Positions 22,872 to 31,150 of a stretch of DNA of 64,000 nt are shown in pieces. Origin of the DNA: Curtobacterium sp. MCLR17_032 (GTDB lineage Bacteria; Actinomycetota; Actinomycetes; Actinomycetales; Microbacteriaceae). The stretch lies in assembly GCF_003234795.2 (NCBI RefSeq), contig NZ_CP126268.1, positions 3,286,001 to 3,350,000 on the forward strand. Reading direction: 5' to 3'. The position numbers and the translations under genes were made by a program. How positions within the stretch are numbered: position 1 is the stretch's first letter; each line of letters begins with the position of its first letter. A model generated the notes under the pieces. The model saw nothing but the letters and a program-made list of their open reading frames with translations, ran no database searches and was not told where the DNA came from.

Positions 22872-24299
22872 TCAGTACTCCGGATCACGTACGCGGGCCG
22901 GGCGCTCGGGACGCTCGGCGGGGACCTCGATCGACGACGTGCTCGCGCTCACGGGTTCCGGGATGGCCGGGTCCTCGCGCGACGGCGTCGTCTCCGGTGC
23001 ACCATTGTCGCGCTCTTCCCTGCCCGCAGCCTCCACGAGGGCGATCTCCTCGGCGAACTTCGCGTCCCGCTCGGCCTTGCGCGCCGCGGCGGCCTGCGCG
23101 GCGGCGAGTTCCCGGCCGCGGAGCTTCCGCACCCGACCCGGACGGAGCACGAGCTTGCCGATGCGGTCGGAGTTCACGGCGAGCAGCGGACCCAACACGG
23201 CCATCACCAGGACGTAGAGGCCCGCGAACGCGGTGATCCGTGCCTCCAGTCCGGCGGCCGCCGACAGGGTCGCGAGGATCAGCGCGAACTCGCCACGGTT
23301 CACCAGGATCACGGCGGTGTTGATGCCCTGCTGGACGCTCAACCCGTTCATCCGGGCCACGAGCTGTCCGGCGACGGCGTTGAGCACGACGGTCATGCCG
23401 ATCGCGCCGGCGACCGGCCAGAGCACCTCGCCGAAGGTCGAGACGTCGAGGCCGAGCCCGAAGTTGACGAAGAAGAACGCCGCGAAGACGTCACGCATCG
23501 GCAGGGCCAGCTGCTCGATGCGGTCCCGGTAGCGGGTGGCACCGCAGAGCAGACCGATGACGAACGCACCGATGGCGTCGGTCACGCCGAGCAGGTCGCC
23601 GATGCCGCCGAACATCACCGCGAGGCCGAAGAACAGGATCGTGAAGAGCTCGTCGTCGCGGGTCGCGAAGATCTTCGAGACCTGCTTGCCGCCCCAGCGC
23701 GCCAGGCTGAACATGACGATGAGGAACCCGAACGCCAGCCCGAGTTTGCCGATCACGGCCCACAGGTTCGTGTCGCCGGAGAGCACGACGGAGACGATCG
23801 CCAGGTACACGGCGATGAAGACGTCCTCGATCACGGTGACGCCGAGGATCATCGGGGTCTCGTCGTTGGCCAGGCGCCGGAGCTCGATGAGCAGCTTCGT
23901 CACGATCGCGCTCGACGACGTCGCCGTCATGCCCGCGATGATCAGGGCTTCGCGCGTTCCCCAGCCGAGCGAGAACCCGAAGGCGAACCCGACGCCCATG
24001 TTGATCGCGACGTAGGTGCCACCGGAGACCAGGAGCTTGCCGGCGTTGCCGTAGAACTCCTCCTGGTCGAACTCCAACCCGAGGTTGAACAGCAGCAGGA
24101 TGAGACCGAACGTCGCGATCAGCTCGATCGTGTGCGACTCGACGCTCAGGCCGATCCACGGGGTGTGCGGGCTCGCGATGAGCCCGACCACCATGTAGAC
24201 CGGGATCGCCGGCAGACCGATGGTCTTGCCGAGCCGCCCGAGGACGTAGGCGATGAGGAACAGGCCGCCGATGGTCAGCAGCTCACCACCCAGGTGCAT
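22872..24299 (-). CDS. CPA2-type K+(cation)/H+ antiporter, KhtU/KefB-like
   Basis: A 475-aa Na+/H+-exchanger-domain protein with about 12 membrane helices, from GLFLIAYVLGRLGKTIGLP onward. Family marks include the ion-path LLFNLGLEFD, MTATSSSAIVTKLL, and VNFGLGLDV. The C-terminal ~85 residues are a charged Ala/Arg/Glu-rich tail instead of a TrkA-N domain. The regulatory domain is instead encoded by the preceding gene, 3 nt upstream, as in KhtTU of Bacillus. This supports a potassium/proton antiporter, though Na+ is possible. Confidence 0.88.
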   Translation of the reverse strand: MHLGGELLTIGGLFLIAYVLGRLGKTIGLPAIPVYMVVGLIASPHTPWIGLSVESHTIELIATFGLILLLFNLGLEFDQEEFYGNAGKLLVSGGTYVAINMGVGFAFGFSLGWGTREALIIAGMTATSSSAIVTKLLIELRRLANDETPMILGVTVIEDVFIAVYLAIVSVVLSGDTNLWAVIGKLGLAFGFLIVMFSLARWGGKQVSKIFATRDDELFTILFFGLAVMFGGIGDLLGVTDAIGAFVIGLLCGATRYRDRIEQLALPMRDVFAAFFFVNFGLGLDVSTFGEVLWPVAGAIGMTVVLNAVAGQLVARMNGLSVQQGINTAVILVNRGEFALILATLSAAAGLEARITAFAGLYVLVMAVLGPLLAVNSDRIGKLVLRPGRVRKLRGRELAAAQAAAARKAERDAKFAEEIALVEAAGREERDNGAPETTPSREDPAIPEPVSASTSSIEVPAERPERPARVRDPEY

Positions 24300-24302
24300 G
24301 CC

Positions 24303-24833
24303 CTAGCTCCGGGGCGGCGCCTCGGCAGCGGCCGCTGCCAACTGACCGCTGCGGTAGAAGGAGAACGCCTTCGCGACCTTCTCCGGCGCACCCGCGACGA
24401 CGATCGTGTCCCCGGGGAACACGACGAAGTCCGACGAGGGAGCCGGGTTGGCGCTGTCGCCACGGACCACCGCGACGACGGTCAGGCCGATGAAGCCGGA
24501 GTCGTGCAGGTCGCCGAGGGGCTTGCCCGCGATGGCGTCGTCGTAGTCGACGCTGAACCAGTCGATGGAGAGCCCGGGGATCTCGTCGAGCTTGTCGAGG
24601 CCCTCGGTGATCCGGGTGCCGCCGAGGAGTTCGGCGAGGGTGTGCGCTTCGTCTTCACTGAGGCGGAGCGAGACCTTCTCGGACTTGTCCGCGCCGTCGG
24701 CGACGTCCGCGAACGAGATGAGGTCGGAGTGACCCGACCGGTGCGTGATGACACCACACTTGCCACCGTCGTCGGTGTAGAAGCTGTGCAGCACGCCGAC
24801 GCCGGGGAGTTTGACGCGATGGACGTCGACCAT
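24303..24833 (-). CDS. KhtT-like TrkA-C (RCK_C) regulatory subunit
   Basis: A soluble 176-aa protein. The N-terminal half (VDVHRVKLPGVGVLHSFYT ... VITHRSGHSDLISF) matches KhtT, and the second half (LSIDWFSVDYDDAIAGKPLGDL, FVVFPGDTIVVAGAPEKV) is a TrkA-C domain that binds a small ligand. Such subunits gate the antiporter encoded next. AAGGGAG precedes the ATG at 24833; an ATG 9 codons earlier is less well placed. First gene of a likely khtT-khtU-SURF1 operon. Confidence 0.85.
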   Translation of the reverse strand: MVDVHRVKLPGVGVLHSFYTDDGGKCGVITHRSGHSDLISFADVADGADKSEKVSLRLSEDEAHTLAELLGGTRITEGLDKLDEIPGLSIDWFSVDYDDAIAGKPLGDLHDSGFIGLTVVAVVRGDSANPAPSSDFVVFPGDTIVVAGAPEKVAKAFSFYRSGQLAAAAAEAPPRS

Positions 24834-24951
24834 GATGGCTCCCTTTCCCAGGACTCCCATGCTAACCACCGGGAGGGCCGCGCCATTCCGTTCTCCACAG
24901 GTCATCCCGCCGGTGGACGCGCCGTTCCACCGGCGCCTGGAGGATGGCGGC

Positions 24952-25476
24952 ATGAGCGCCCCGACCGCCAGCACCACCCGCACCGTCGTGGCCGTCACCG
25001 GAGCGATCGTGGTGGCGGCCTACGCGGCACTCCTCGCGCTCGACCAACTCGTCCTCGACCCGCTCACCCTGGTACCGGGGACGTCGCTGACACGGATCTC
25101 CGGGGAGGTCGCGGCACACGGCAACGCGGTGGTCCCGGACGTCGTCGGCGTGCTCGTCATCGCCGGCATCGGCATCGCGCTCGGCATCGGAGTGGCAGCG
25201 GCCGGACTCCGAAGGGTCCTGCCGACGCACGTCATCGCCGTCCTGCACCTCGGCGTGCTCGTCCTCGGGGCGCTCGCGACGTTCCCGACGTCGTTCCTGT
25301 TCGTCATGGACGTCCTCGATTCGTTCCCGACGACGCACGACCACTCGCCGTGGATGCGCGTGCTGTGGCTGACGAGCCTCCTGTCGCTCGTCGCCATCCC
25401 GGCGGTCCTGTTCGGCGAGATGGTGCGGACACTCCACGGGAGCAGGAGGCCGCAGGACGCAACCCCGGCGGCGTGA
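24952..25476 (+). CDS. Hypothetical membrane protein, four helices
   Basis: Not recognised. The 174-aa product has four hydrophobic segments (about 12-35, 60-88, 98-118, 140-160), no signal peptide cleavage site and few conserved-looking polar residues. The segment PTTHDHSPW lies in the loop before the last helix. ATG at 24952 is preceded by GGAGG. Its stop codon lies inside a large inverted repeat (25452-25521). Confidence 0.7.
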   Translation: MSAPTASTTRTVVAVTGAIVVAAYAALLALDQLVLDPLTLVPGTSLTRISGEVAAHGNAVVPDVVGVLVIAGIGIALGIGVAAAGLRRVLPTHVIAVLHLGVLVLGALATFPTSFLFVMDVLDSFPTTHDHSPWMRVLWLTSLLSLVAIPAVLFGEMVRTLHGSRRPQDATPAA

Positions 25477-25521
25477 CGCAACGCGATCGCCTTGCGTCGT
25501 GCCGCCGGCGTTGCGTTCTGC
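25452..25521. repeat. Palindromic repeat overlapping a stop codon
   Basis: Two 30-nt arms, GCAGGACGCAACCCCGGCGG... and ...CCGCCGGCGTTGCGTTCTGC, pair with a few mismatches around a short loop. The outer AACGCAAC/GTTGCGTT part is shared with the elements at 35359 and 36377. Confidence 0.65.
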
Positions 25522-25529
25522 GGGAGGGG

Positions 25530-25577
25530 GACGGACGGGAGGCGCGTGGCGGGGGTGCGACGGGCCTCCCGTCCGTC
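25530..25577. terminator. Bidirectional terminator built from the dispersed repeat
   Basis: GACGGACGGGAGGC (25530-25543) and GCCTCCCGTCCGTC (25564-25577) pair perfectly over 14 bp with a 20-nt loop, between the convergent membrane-protein gene and glpD. Confidence 0.8.
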
Positions 25578-25583
25578 AGTGGG

Positions 25584-27455
25584 TCAGCTGGGCTCGGTGG
25601 TCTTCTCGCCGACGACCTGCTCGTCGTCCGCCGTGGCGCCCTCGGCGCCGCTCGAGCGGCCACCGCCGACGACCACGTCGTCCTCCTCGAAGCCGAACGC
25701 GATGTCGGGCGCCTCGAGCCGGACGCGGTCCGCGGACTCGTCGTCGGGCTGCATCTGCGACTCCCGCTCGGCCGCGACGCGCTTCAGGTAGTTCGCGACC
25801 TCGTTCTCGGTCGTCTCCTGGTCCCAGCCGAGCACGCCCGCCATCAGCCGGGCGGCGACGGGCGCTGCCGACTCGCCGCGGTCCCACGCCTCGATCGAGA
25901 TGCGGGTGCGGCGGGCCAGGACGTCCTCCAGGTGCAGGGCGCCCTCGTGCGAAGCCGCGTACACGACCTCGGCGCCGATGTAGTCGTCGGCCCCGGGCAG
26001 TGCGTCGGCCAGCGAGGGGTCGTCCTCGACGAGCTGCAGGACCTCGGTGGCGAGGGTGCCGTAGCGGTTGAGCAGGTGCTCGATGCGGACCTTGTGCACG
26101 CCCGACGACTTCGCCGTCCGGCCGCGCTTGTTCCACGCGGCGGGGTAGCCCTCGGCGCCGAGCAGCGGGATGTCCTGCGTCGTCGACTCCGGGATCTTGC
26201 CGTCCATCGCTGCGACCGCCTCGTCGATGGCGTCCTTGCCCATCACACGGTAGGTGGTCCACTTGCCGCCGGCGACGACGACGAGTCCGGGTGCGGTGTG
26301 TGCGACGACGTGCTCGCGGCTGAGCTTCGAGGTCGCCTCGGACTCCCCCGCCAGCAGCGGCCGGAGTCCGGCGTAGACACCCTCGACGTCCTCGCGGGTC
26401 AGCGGCACTGCGAGCACCTTGTTGACGTGCTCGAGGATGTAGTCGATGTCCGCCGCGGTCGCCGCCGGGTGCGCCTTGTCGAGGTACCAGTCGGTGTCGG
26501 TCGTGCCGATCAGCCAGTGCCGGCCCCAAGGGATCACGAACAGGACGCTCTTCTCGGTGCGGAGGATCATGCCCGAGTTCGACTGGAAGCGGTCGCGCGG
26601 GACGACGAGGTGCACGCCCTTCGACGCGCGGACCTTGAACTGCCCACGCGTGCCGACCATCGCCTGGGTGTCGTCCGTCCAGACCCCCGTCGCGTTGACG
26701 ACCTGCTTCGCCTTGATGTCGAAGTGCTCGCCCGTCTGGATGTCGTGCGCGTGCGCCCCGACGACCCGCTCCCCGACCTTGATGAAGCCCTCGATCCGGA
26801 CCCGGGAGGACGCGTGCGCGCCGTACGAGGCGGCGGTGCGGACGAGCGAGGCGACGTAGCGCGCGTCGTCGACCTGGGCGTCGTAGTAGGTCATCCCGCC
26901 GACGAACGCGTCCTTCTTCAGGGACGGCATCGAGCGGAGCACCTGGGTGCGGGTGAGGTGACGGTGGTGCGGCACACCGGGCGGGCGACCACCGGACCAG
27001 CTGAACACGTCGTACATCGCCATGCCGATGCCGATGTAGAACCGCTCCCACACGCGGTGGTTGAGCGGGTAGAGGAAGCGCACGGGCTTCACCAGGTGCG
27101 GGGCGATGCGCTGGAGCAGCAGACCGCGTTCGATGAGGGCCTCGCGGACGAGGGTGAAGTTGAGCTGCTCGAGGTAGCGGATGCCGCCGTGGACGAGCTT
27201 CGACGACCGGCTGGACGTGCCCGATCCCCAGTCGCGGGCCTCCACGATGCCGACCGACAGGCCACGCGTGACGGCGTCGAGTGCGGCACCACCACCGACG
27301 ATGCCGCCGCCGACCACCAGGACGTCGAGCTCGGTGGACTTCAGGGTCTCGATCGCCGCGGCGCGTTCATCGGGACCGAGCTTCGTGGCGGGGTCGAACC
27401 CCGCCGTGGTCGATGCTCCGCGGGGTGCCTTCTGGCCTGTGACCGTGGTTGTCAT
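25584..27455 (-). CDS. glpD: Aerobic glycerol-3-phosphate dehydrogenase
   Basis: FAD-dependent oxidation of glycerol 3-phosphate to dihydroxyacetone phosphate at the membrane. The 623-aa protein shows the FAD fold DVLVVGGGIVGGGAALDA, the signature SSRSSKLVHGGIRYLEQ, the substrate region GVHLVVPRDRF and GTTDTDWY, and VVVAGGKWTTYRVM. The C-terminal ~50 residues are acidic and longer than in E. coli GlpD. ATG at 27455 has GGAGG 8 nt away; codons upstream of it lack family similarity. Its substrate can come from GlpQ in this window; no glpK or glpF is nearby. Confidence 0.96.
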   Translation of the reverse strand: MTTTVTGQKAPRGASTTAGFDPATKLGPDERAAAIETLKSTELDVLVVGGGIVGGGAALDAVTRGLSVGIVEARDWGSGTSSRSSKLVHGGIRYLEQLNFTLVREALIERGLLLQRIAPHLVKPVRFLYPLNHRVWERFYIGIGMAMYDVFSWSGGRPPGVPHHRHLTRTQVLRSMPSLKKDAFVGGMTYYDAQVDDARYVASLVRTAASYGAHASSRVRIEGFIKVGERVVGAHAHDIQTGEHFDIKAKQVVNATGVWTDDTQAMVGTRGQFKVRASKGVHLVVPRDRFQSNSGMILRTEKSVLFVIPWGRHWLIGTTDTDWYLDKAHPAATAADIDYILEHVNKVLAVPLTREDVEGVYAGLRPLLAGESEATSKLSREHVVAHTAPGLVVVAGGKWTTYRVMGKDAIDEAVAAMDGKIPESTTQDIPLLGAEGYPAAWNKRGRTAKSSGVHKVRIEHLLNRYGTLATEVLQLVEDDPSLADALPGADDYIGAEVVYAASHEGALHLEDVLARRTRISIEAWDRGESAAPVAARLMAGVLGWDQETTENEVANYLKRVAAERESQMQPDDESADRVRLEAPDIAFGFEEDDVVVGGGRSSGAEGATADDEQVVGEKTTEPS

Positions 27456-27519
27456 GCTCGCCTCCGTCGCCGATCGGCACCGGAGCGACACCCGCAGGAC
27501 CTCCGCGGGCGCACCGCCG

Positions 27520-28638
27520 TCAGCGGTGGTACGGCGCCACGACCACTTCTACTCGCTGGAACTCCTTGACGTCGGAGTATCCGGTGGTCGCCATCGAGCG
27601 ACGGAGGGCACCGACGAGGTTGGCGCGGCCGTCCCACGACGGGGTCGGGCCGAACAGGATGCTCTCGAGCGAGCCGATGGTGCCGACCTCGACCCGACGG
27701 CCGCGGGGCAGCTCCGGGTGGTGCGCCTCGGCACCCCAGTGGAAGCCGCCGCCGGGCGCTTCCTGCGCACGGGCCAGGGCGGTGCCGAGCATGACCGCGT
27801 CGGCACCCATCGCGATCGCCTTGACGACGTCGCCGGCGGTGTCGAGACCGCCGTCCGCGATGACGTGCACGTACCGGCCGCCGGACTCGTCCATGTAGTC
27901 GCGGCGGGCACCGGCGACGTCCGCGACGGCGGTCGCCATCGGGGCGTGGATGCCGAGCGCCGCACGGGTCGTGGAGGCCGCGCCGCCGCCGAAGCCGACG
28001 AGCACGCCCGCGGCGCCGGTGCGCATGAGGTGCAGCGCCGCCGTGTAGGTGGAGGCACCGCCGACGATCACGGGGACGTCGAGCTCGTAGATGAACTTCT
28101 TGAGGTTGAGGGGCGCCTGGTTCTGCGACACGTGCTCGGCGCTGACCGTGGTGCCGCGGATGACGAACAGGTCGACCCCGGCGTCGACGACGGTCTGCGA
28201 GAACTCGGCGGTGCGCTGCGGGCTGAGCGAGCCGGCGACCGGCACACCGGCGGCGCGGATCTCGGCCAGGCGACGGGTGATCAGCTCGGCCTTGACCGGC
28301 TCGGCGTAGATCTCCTGCATGCGCTTCGTGACGTTGCCGTCGGTCAGCGTGCGGATCTCGGCCAGGTACGGCTCCGGGTCCTCGTAGCGGGTCCAGAGGC
28401 CCTCGAGGTCCAGGACCCCGAGGACGCCGAGACGGCCCATCTCGATGACGGTCGCGGGCGAGGCGACGGAGTCCATCGGTGCCGACAGGATCGGCGACTC
28501 GAAGGTGAACGCGTCGATCGACCACTGGACGCTGACGTCGCGCGGGTCACGCGTCCGCCTGGAGGGGACCACCGCGATGTCGTCGAACGCGTACGCCCGA
28601 CGTCCGCGCTTGCCTGCACCGATCTCGACTTCGCTCAC
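27520..28638 (-). CDS. guaB3: GuaB3 family IMP dehydrogenase-related protein
   Basis: A 372-aa TIM-barrel enzyme related to IMPDH and GMP reductase but lacking the CBS pair. Seen: RAYAFDDIAVVPSRRTRDP, LSAPMDSVASP, VPVIVGGASTYTAALHLM, IADGGLDTAGDVVKAIAMGADAVMLG. The active-site loop reads GGAASTTRA where IMPDH has a catalytic Cys in CTTR, so ordinary IMPDH activity is unlikely. A cyanobacterial GuaB3 has been reported to act as a GMP reductase. GTG start with TAGGGT 6 nt upstream. The neighbour glpD is 64 nt downstream. Confidence 0.92.
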   Translation of the reverse strand: MSEVEIGAGKRGRRAYAFDDIAVVPSRRTRDPRDVSVQWSIDAFTFESPILSAPMDSVASPATVIEMGRLGVLGVLDLEGLWTRYEDPEPYLAEIRTLTDGNVTKRMQEIYAEPVKAELITRRLAEIRAAGVPVAGSLSPQRTAEFSQTVVDAGVDLFVIRGTTVSAEHVSQNQAPLNLKKFIYELDVPVIVGGASTYTAALHLMRTGAAGVLVGFGGGAASTTRAALGIHAPMATAVADVAGARRDYMDESGGRYVHVIADGGLDTAGDVVKAIAMGADAVMLGTALARAQEAPGGGFHWGAEAHHPELPRGRRVEVGTIGSLESILFGPTPSWDGRANLVGALRRSMATTGYSDVKEFQRVEVVVAPYHR

Positions 28639-28644
28639 CCGGCA

Positions 28645-28650
28645 ACCCTA
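28645..28650 (-). promoter_or_regulatory. -10 element TAGGGT of guaB3
   Basis: Six nt before the GTG start, leaderless. Confidence 0.6.
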
Positions 28651-28734
28651 CCGGGCGGGCTGTGCGGGTGGCACGGCTGGACGGTCCGCGCGTGCAGCGG
28701 GGCGGACCAGCGCGGGTCGCAGCAGTGGAGCGGA

Positions 28735-28983
28735 TCAGCGCGGGCCGCGACCCCCGGGCGTCCGCGGGCCACGGGGCGTCCGCGGGCCACGGGGCGACCG
28801 CGGGCCACGGGTCGACCGCGTCCGGCGCAGCACCCGGAGCGTCAGCCCCAGCAGCAGTGCCAGCACCACGAGCACGACGAGCAGCGCGGCCGCGACCTTC
28901 ACGAGCAGGGCCGCACCGATGAAGAGGACGACGAACACCACCCACACCAGGGCGTCCATCGCGCGGTCCGCGAAGCGTTGCAC
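28735..28983 (-). CDS. Small membrane protein with Arg-Gly-Pro tail
   Basis: Not recognised. The 82 residues comprise a short polar head, about 35 hydrophobic residues (two helices: LVWVVFVVLFIGAALLV and AAALLVVLVVLALLLGLTL) and a basic tail made of TPRGPR-like repeats. The repeats come from three near-identical 18-bp direct repeats in the DNA (CGTCCGCGGGCCACGGGG and variants, about 28758-28812). GTG at 28983 is favoured because TACCGT lies exactly 6 nt upstream; ATG at 28959 would leave no N-terminal head. Confidence 0.65.
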   Translation of the reverse strand: MQRFADRAMDALVWVVFVVLFIGAALLVKVAAALLVVLVVLALLLGLTLRVLRRTRSTRGPRSPRGPRTPRGPRTPGGRGPR

Positions 28984-28989
28984 GCTGGA

Positions 28990-28995
28990 ACGGTA
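28990..28995 (-). promoter_or_regulatory. -10 element TACCGT of the small membrane protein
   Basis: Leaderless spacing of 6 nt; the main reason for choosing the GTG start. Confidence 0.5.
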
Positions 28996-29016
28996 CCCGA
29001 CCGGCAGGGGTGGGGC

Positions 29017-29060
29017 GGGCCTCCCGGCCGGACGGCGGGGACGCGACGTACAGGAGGCCC
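29017..29060. repeat. Inverted pair of the dispersed repeat, reversed order
   Basis: GGGCCTCC (29017-29024) and GGAGGCCC (29053-29060) flank a 28-nt loop. Most hairpins of this family have the GGAGG arm first; here the order is opposite. Confidence 0.6.
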
Positions 29061-29111
29061 GGCGCGCGTCCCCAACGACGCCCCCGTCTGCGCGCGGCAC
29101 CGCCGAGTGCG

Positions 29112-29206
29112 CGAGACGCCGCCGGATCCTGCGGCGTCTCGACGCGACCGCGGCGTCTCGGCACGACGGCGGCGTCTCGGCGCGACGGCGGCGTCTCATC
29201 TCGGCG
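29112..29206. repeat. Hairpin followed by four 19-bp tandem units
   Basis: CGAGACGCCGC (29112-29122) and GCGGCGTCTCG (29131-29141) form a stem with an 8-nt loop. The right arm is also the first of four units GCGGCGTCTC starting at 29131, 29150, 29169 and 29188. There is no coding frame of quality through this gap. Confidence 0.75.
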
Positions 29207-29229
29207 ACGGCGGCGGCGGGAACGAGAGC

Positions 29230-29303
29230 GGGGCCGTGCGGCGCGCATGCGCAGCCTGCACGGCCCCACCGGTCGCGGGTGCTGCCCCCACAGCGGCACC
29301 CGC
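29230..29303 (-). terminator. Tandem terminator hairpins after livF
   Basis: GCGGGTGC (29275-29282) pairs with GCACCCGC (29296-29303), and GGGGCCGTGC (29230-29239) pairs with GCACGGCCCC (29258-29267). Both lie directly downstream of the livF stop. Confidence 0.7.
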
Positions 29304-29315
29304 GGTGTCGACGCC

Positions 29316-30194
29316 CTACTTGGTGGCGTCGACGTCCTTGGCGAGCGTCCCGAGGTAGAGCTCGATGACCTTGGGGTCGTCGGCCAGCTCCTTCCCGGTG
29401 CCCGAGTACGCGTTCCGCCCCTGGTCGAGGACGTAGCCGCGGTCGCAGATCTGCAGGCAGCGGCGGGCGTTCTGCTCGACCATGATCACGGAGACGCCGG
29501 CCTTGTTGATGCGGCGGGTGCGGATGAACGTCTCGTCCTGCCGCACCGGCGACAGTCCGGCGCTCGGCTCGTCGAGCAGCAGCACCTTCGGGTCCATCAT
29601 CAGCGCACGGGCCATCGCGACCGACTGTCGCTCACCACCGGAGAGCGACCCGGCACGCTGGCCCTTGCGCTGTCCGAGGACGGGGAACAGGTCGTAGATG
29701 ACCTCGAGCCGCTCGCTGAACTTCTTCGGCCGCAGGTACAGCCCCATCTGCAGGTTCTCCTCGATGGAGAGTGAGGGGAAGACGTTGTTCGTCTGCGGGA
29801 CGAAGCCGACGCCGGCCTGCACGAGCTTGTTCGCCTTGAGGTTCGTGATGTCCTCACCCTGCAGCGTCACGGCGCCCTCGCGGACGTTGACGAGACCGAA
29901 CAGCGCCTTGAGGAGCGTCGACTTGCCGGCACCGTTCGGGCCGATGATGCCGATGAGCTCGCCCGGGTAGCAGACCAGGTCGCAGCCGTTGAGGATGTTG
30001 ACGCCCGGCAGGTACCCGGCGACCACGTTGTCGGCCCGCATCACCGGCTCGCGGTCCTGCACGGCGGTCGCGCCACCGGGCGCGGCACGCGGGGTCGGGC
30101 TGCCGGGCGTCGTGTCGGCCGAGGTGGCGGCCACGGCCGCCGGCTCCGGACTGGAGGCCCGGTCCGCGCCGGTGCCGTTCGTCGCGTCCGTCAT
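29316..30194 (-). CDS. livF: Branched-chain amino-acid ABC transporter ATPase LivF
   Basis: Second ATP-binding subunit of a LIV-type importer, 292 aa. Seen: Walker A GIIGPNGAGKST, Q-loop PQTNNVF, signature LSGGERQSVAMARAL, Walker B VLLLDEPSAGLSP and VIMVEQNARRCL, the last typical of LivF. The first ~50 residues are a low-complexity Ala/Pro/Thr extension absent from E. coli LivF; it contains RASSPEP, encoded by a copy of the dispersed repeat. Overlaps livG by 4 nt. Substrate could be branched-chain amino acids, amides or urea; the family marks do not separate these. Confidence 0.93.
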   Translation of the reverse strand: MTDATNGTGADRASSPEPAAVAATSADTTPGSPTPRAAPGGATAVQDREPVMRADNVVAGYLPGVNILNGCDLVCYPGELIGIIGPNGAGKSTLLKALFGLVNVREGAVTLQGEDITNLKANKLVQAGVGFVPQTNNVFPSLSIEENLQMGLYLRPKKFSERLEVIYDLFPVLGQRKGQRAGSLSGGERQSVAMARALMMDPKVLLLDEPSAGLSPVRQDETFIRTRRINKAGVSVIMVEQNARRCLQICDRGYVLDQGRNAYSGTGKELADDPKVIELYLGTLAKDVDATK

Positions 30195-31150
30195 CGGGTC
30201 GCCTTCCCTTCGTCGGCGGTGTCCGCCGCGTCCTCTTCTGCGACCTCGTCGGCGAGTTCCTCGTAGGTCTCCTCGTTGAGGAGCGAGTCGTCACCCAGGT
30301 CGGTGTCGTGGTGCGCGCCCAGGTAGGCGTCGATGACGGCCTGGTCGTCCATCACCGTGGCGGCCGGGCCCTCGGCGACGACCTTGCCCTCGGCCATCAC
30401 GACCACCCAGTCCGAGATGTGCCGGACCATGTGCATGTCGTGCTCGACGAACAGCACGGTCATGCCGTCGTCGCGGAGGGACTGGATGTGCCCGAGCAGC
30501 GACTGGGTCAGCGCCGGGTTCACGCCGGCCATCGGCTCGTCGAGCATGATCATCGTCGGGTCGGACATCAGTGCGCGGGCCATCTCGAGGAGCTTCCGCT
30601 GCCCGCCGGAGAGCGATCCGGCGTAGTCGTCCTTCTTCTCGAGCAGCTTGAAGCGGTCGAGCAGGTCCTCGGCCTTCGCCGTGATCTCCTGCTCGCGCTT
30701 CCTCCACACCGGGCTGATCAGCGCGGCGAAGAAGTTCTCCCCCGGCTGGTCCTTCGCGCCGAGCAGCATGTTCTGCATCACGGTCAGGCGGGACAGCGCC
30801 TTGGTCAGCTGGAAGGTGCGGACCATGCCGGCCCGGGCGACCTTCGCCGCCCCGGTGTTGCCGAGCGTCTTCCCGTTGAACTGCCACCGCGCCTCCTTGC
30901 CGCTCGACGGCTTGTCGAAGCCGGTGAGCAGGTTGAAGAACGTGGTCTTGCCGGCACCGTTCGGACCGATGAGGGCCGTGATGGCGCCGCGCTGCACCTC
31001 GAGGTGGCCGACGTCGACGGCGGTCATGCCGCCGAAGCGCCGGGTGATGTTGTCGACCGTCAGGATCGCGTCGGGCTTCGGGGAGCCCGGAGCGTGCTGC
31101 ACCGCGGTGAGGGCGGTGGGGACGCCGGGGGTGGTGGTCGGTTCAGACAC
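30191..31150 (-). CDS. livG: Branched-chain amino-acid ABC transporter ATPase LivG
   Basis: First ATP-binding subunit, 319 aa. Seen: FGGMTAVD, Walker A LIGPNGAGKTTFFN, the LivG-type MVRTFQLTKALSRLTVMQN, signature LSGGQRKLLEMARAL, Walker B MIMLDEPMAGVNP and FVEHDMHMV. The C-terminal ~40 residues are very acidic (EELADEVAEEDAADTADE), an extension beyond the usual ~255 aa. GTG start overlaps the livM stop by 8 nt, so translation is coupled. Confidence 0.95.
   Translation of the reverse strand: MSEPTTTPGVPTALTAVQHAPGSPKPDAILTVDNITRRFGGMTAVDVGHLEVQRGAITALIGPNGAGKTTFFNLLTGFDKPSSGKEARWQFNGKTLGNTGAAKVARAGMVRTFQLTKALSRLTVMQNMLLGAKDQPGENFFAALISPVWRKREQEITAKAEDLLDRFKLLEKKDDYAGSLSGGQRKLLEMARALMSDPTMIMLDEPMAGVNPALTQSLLGHIQSLRDDGMTVLFVEHDMHMVRHISDWVVVMAEGKVVAEGPAATVMDDQAVIDAYLGAHHDTDLGDDSLLNEETYEELADEVAEEDAADTADEGKATR

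Noticed and set aside
24811-24951. An N-terminal extension of the 174-aa membrane protein
   Set aside because: The upstream part lies over the antiporter-regulator promoter region, lacks hydrophobic or conserved features, and the ATG at 24952 has a strong GGAGG.
22788-27569. A 1593-codon open frame on the plus strand
   Set aside because: It runs antisense through SURF1, the antiporter pair and glpD, all with clear family motifs. Long stop-free antisense frames are expected at this GC content.
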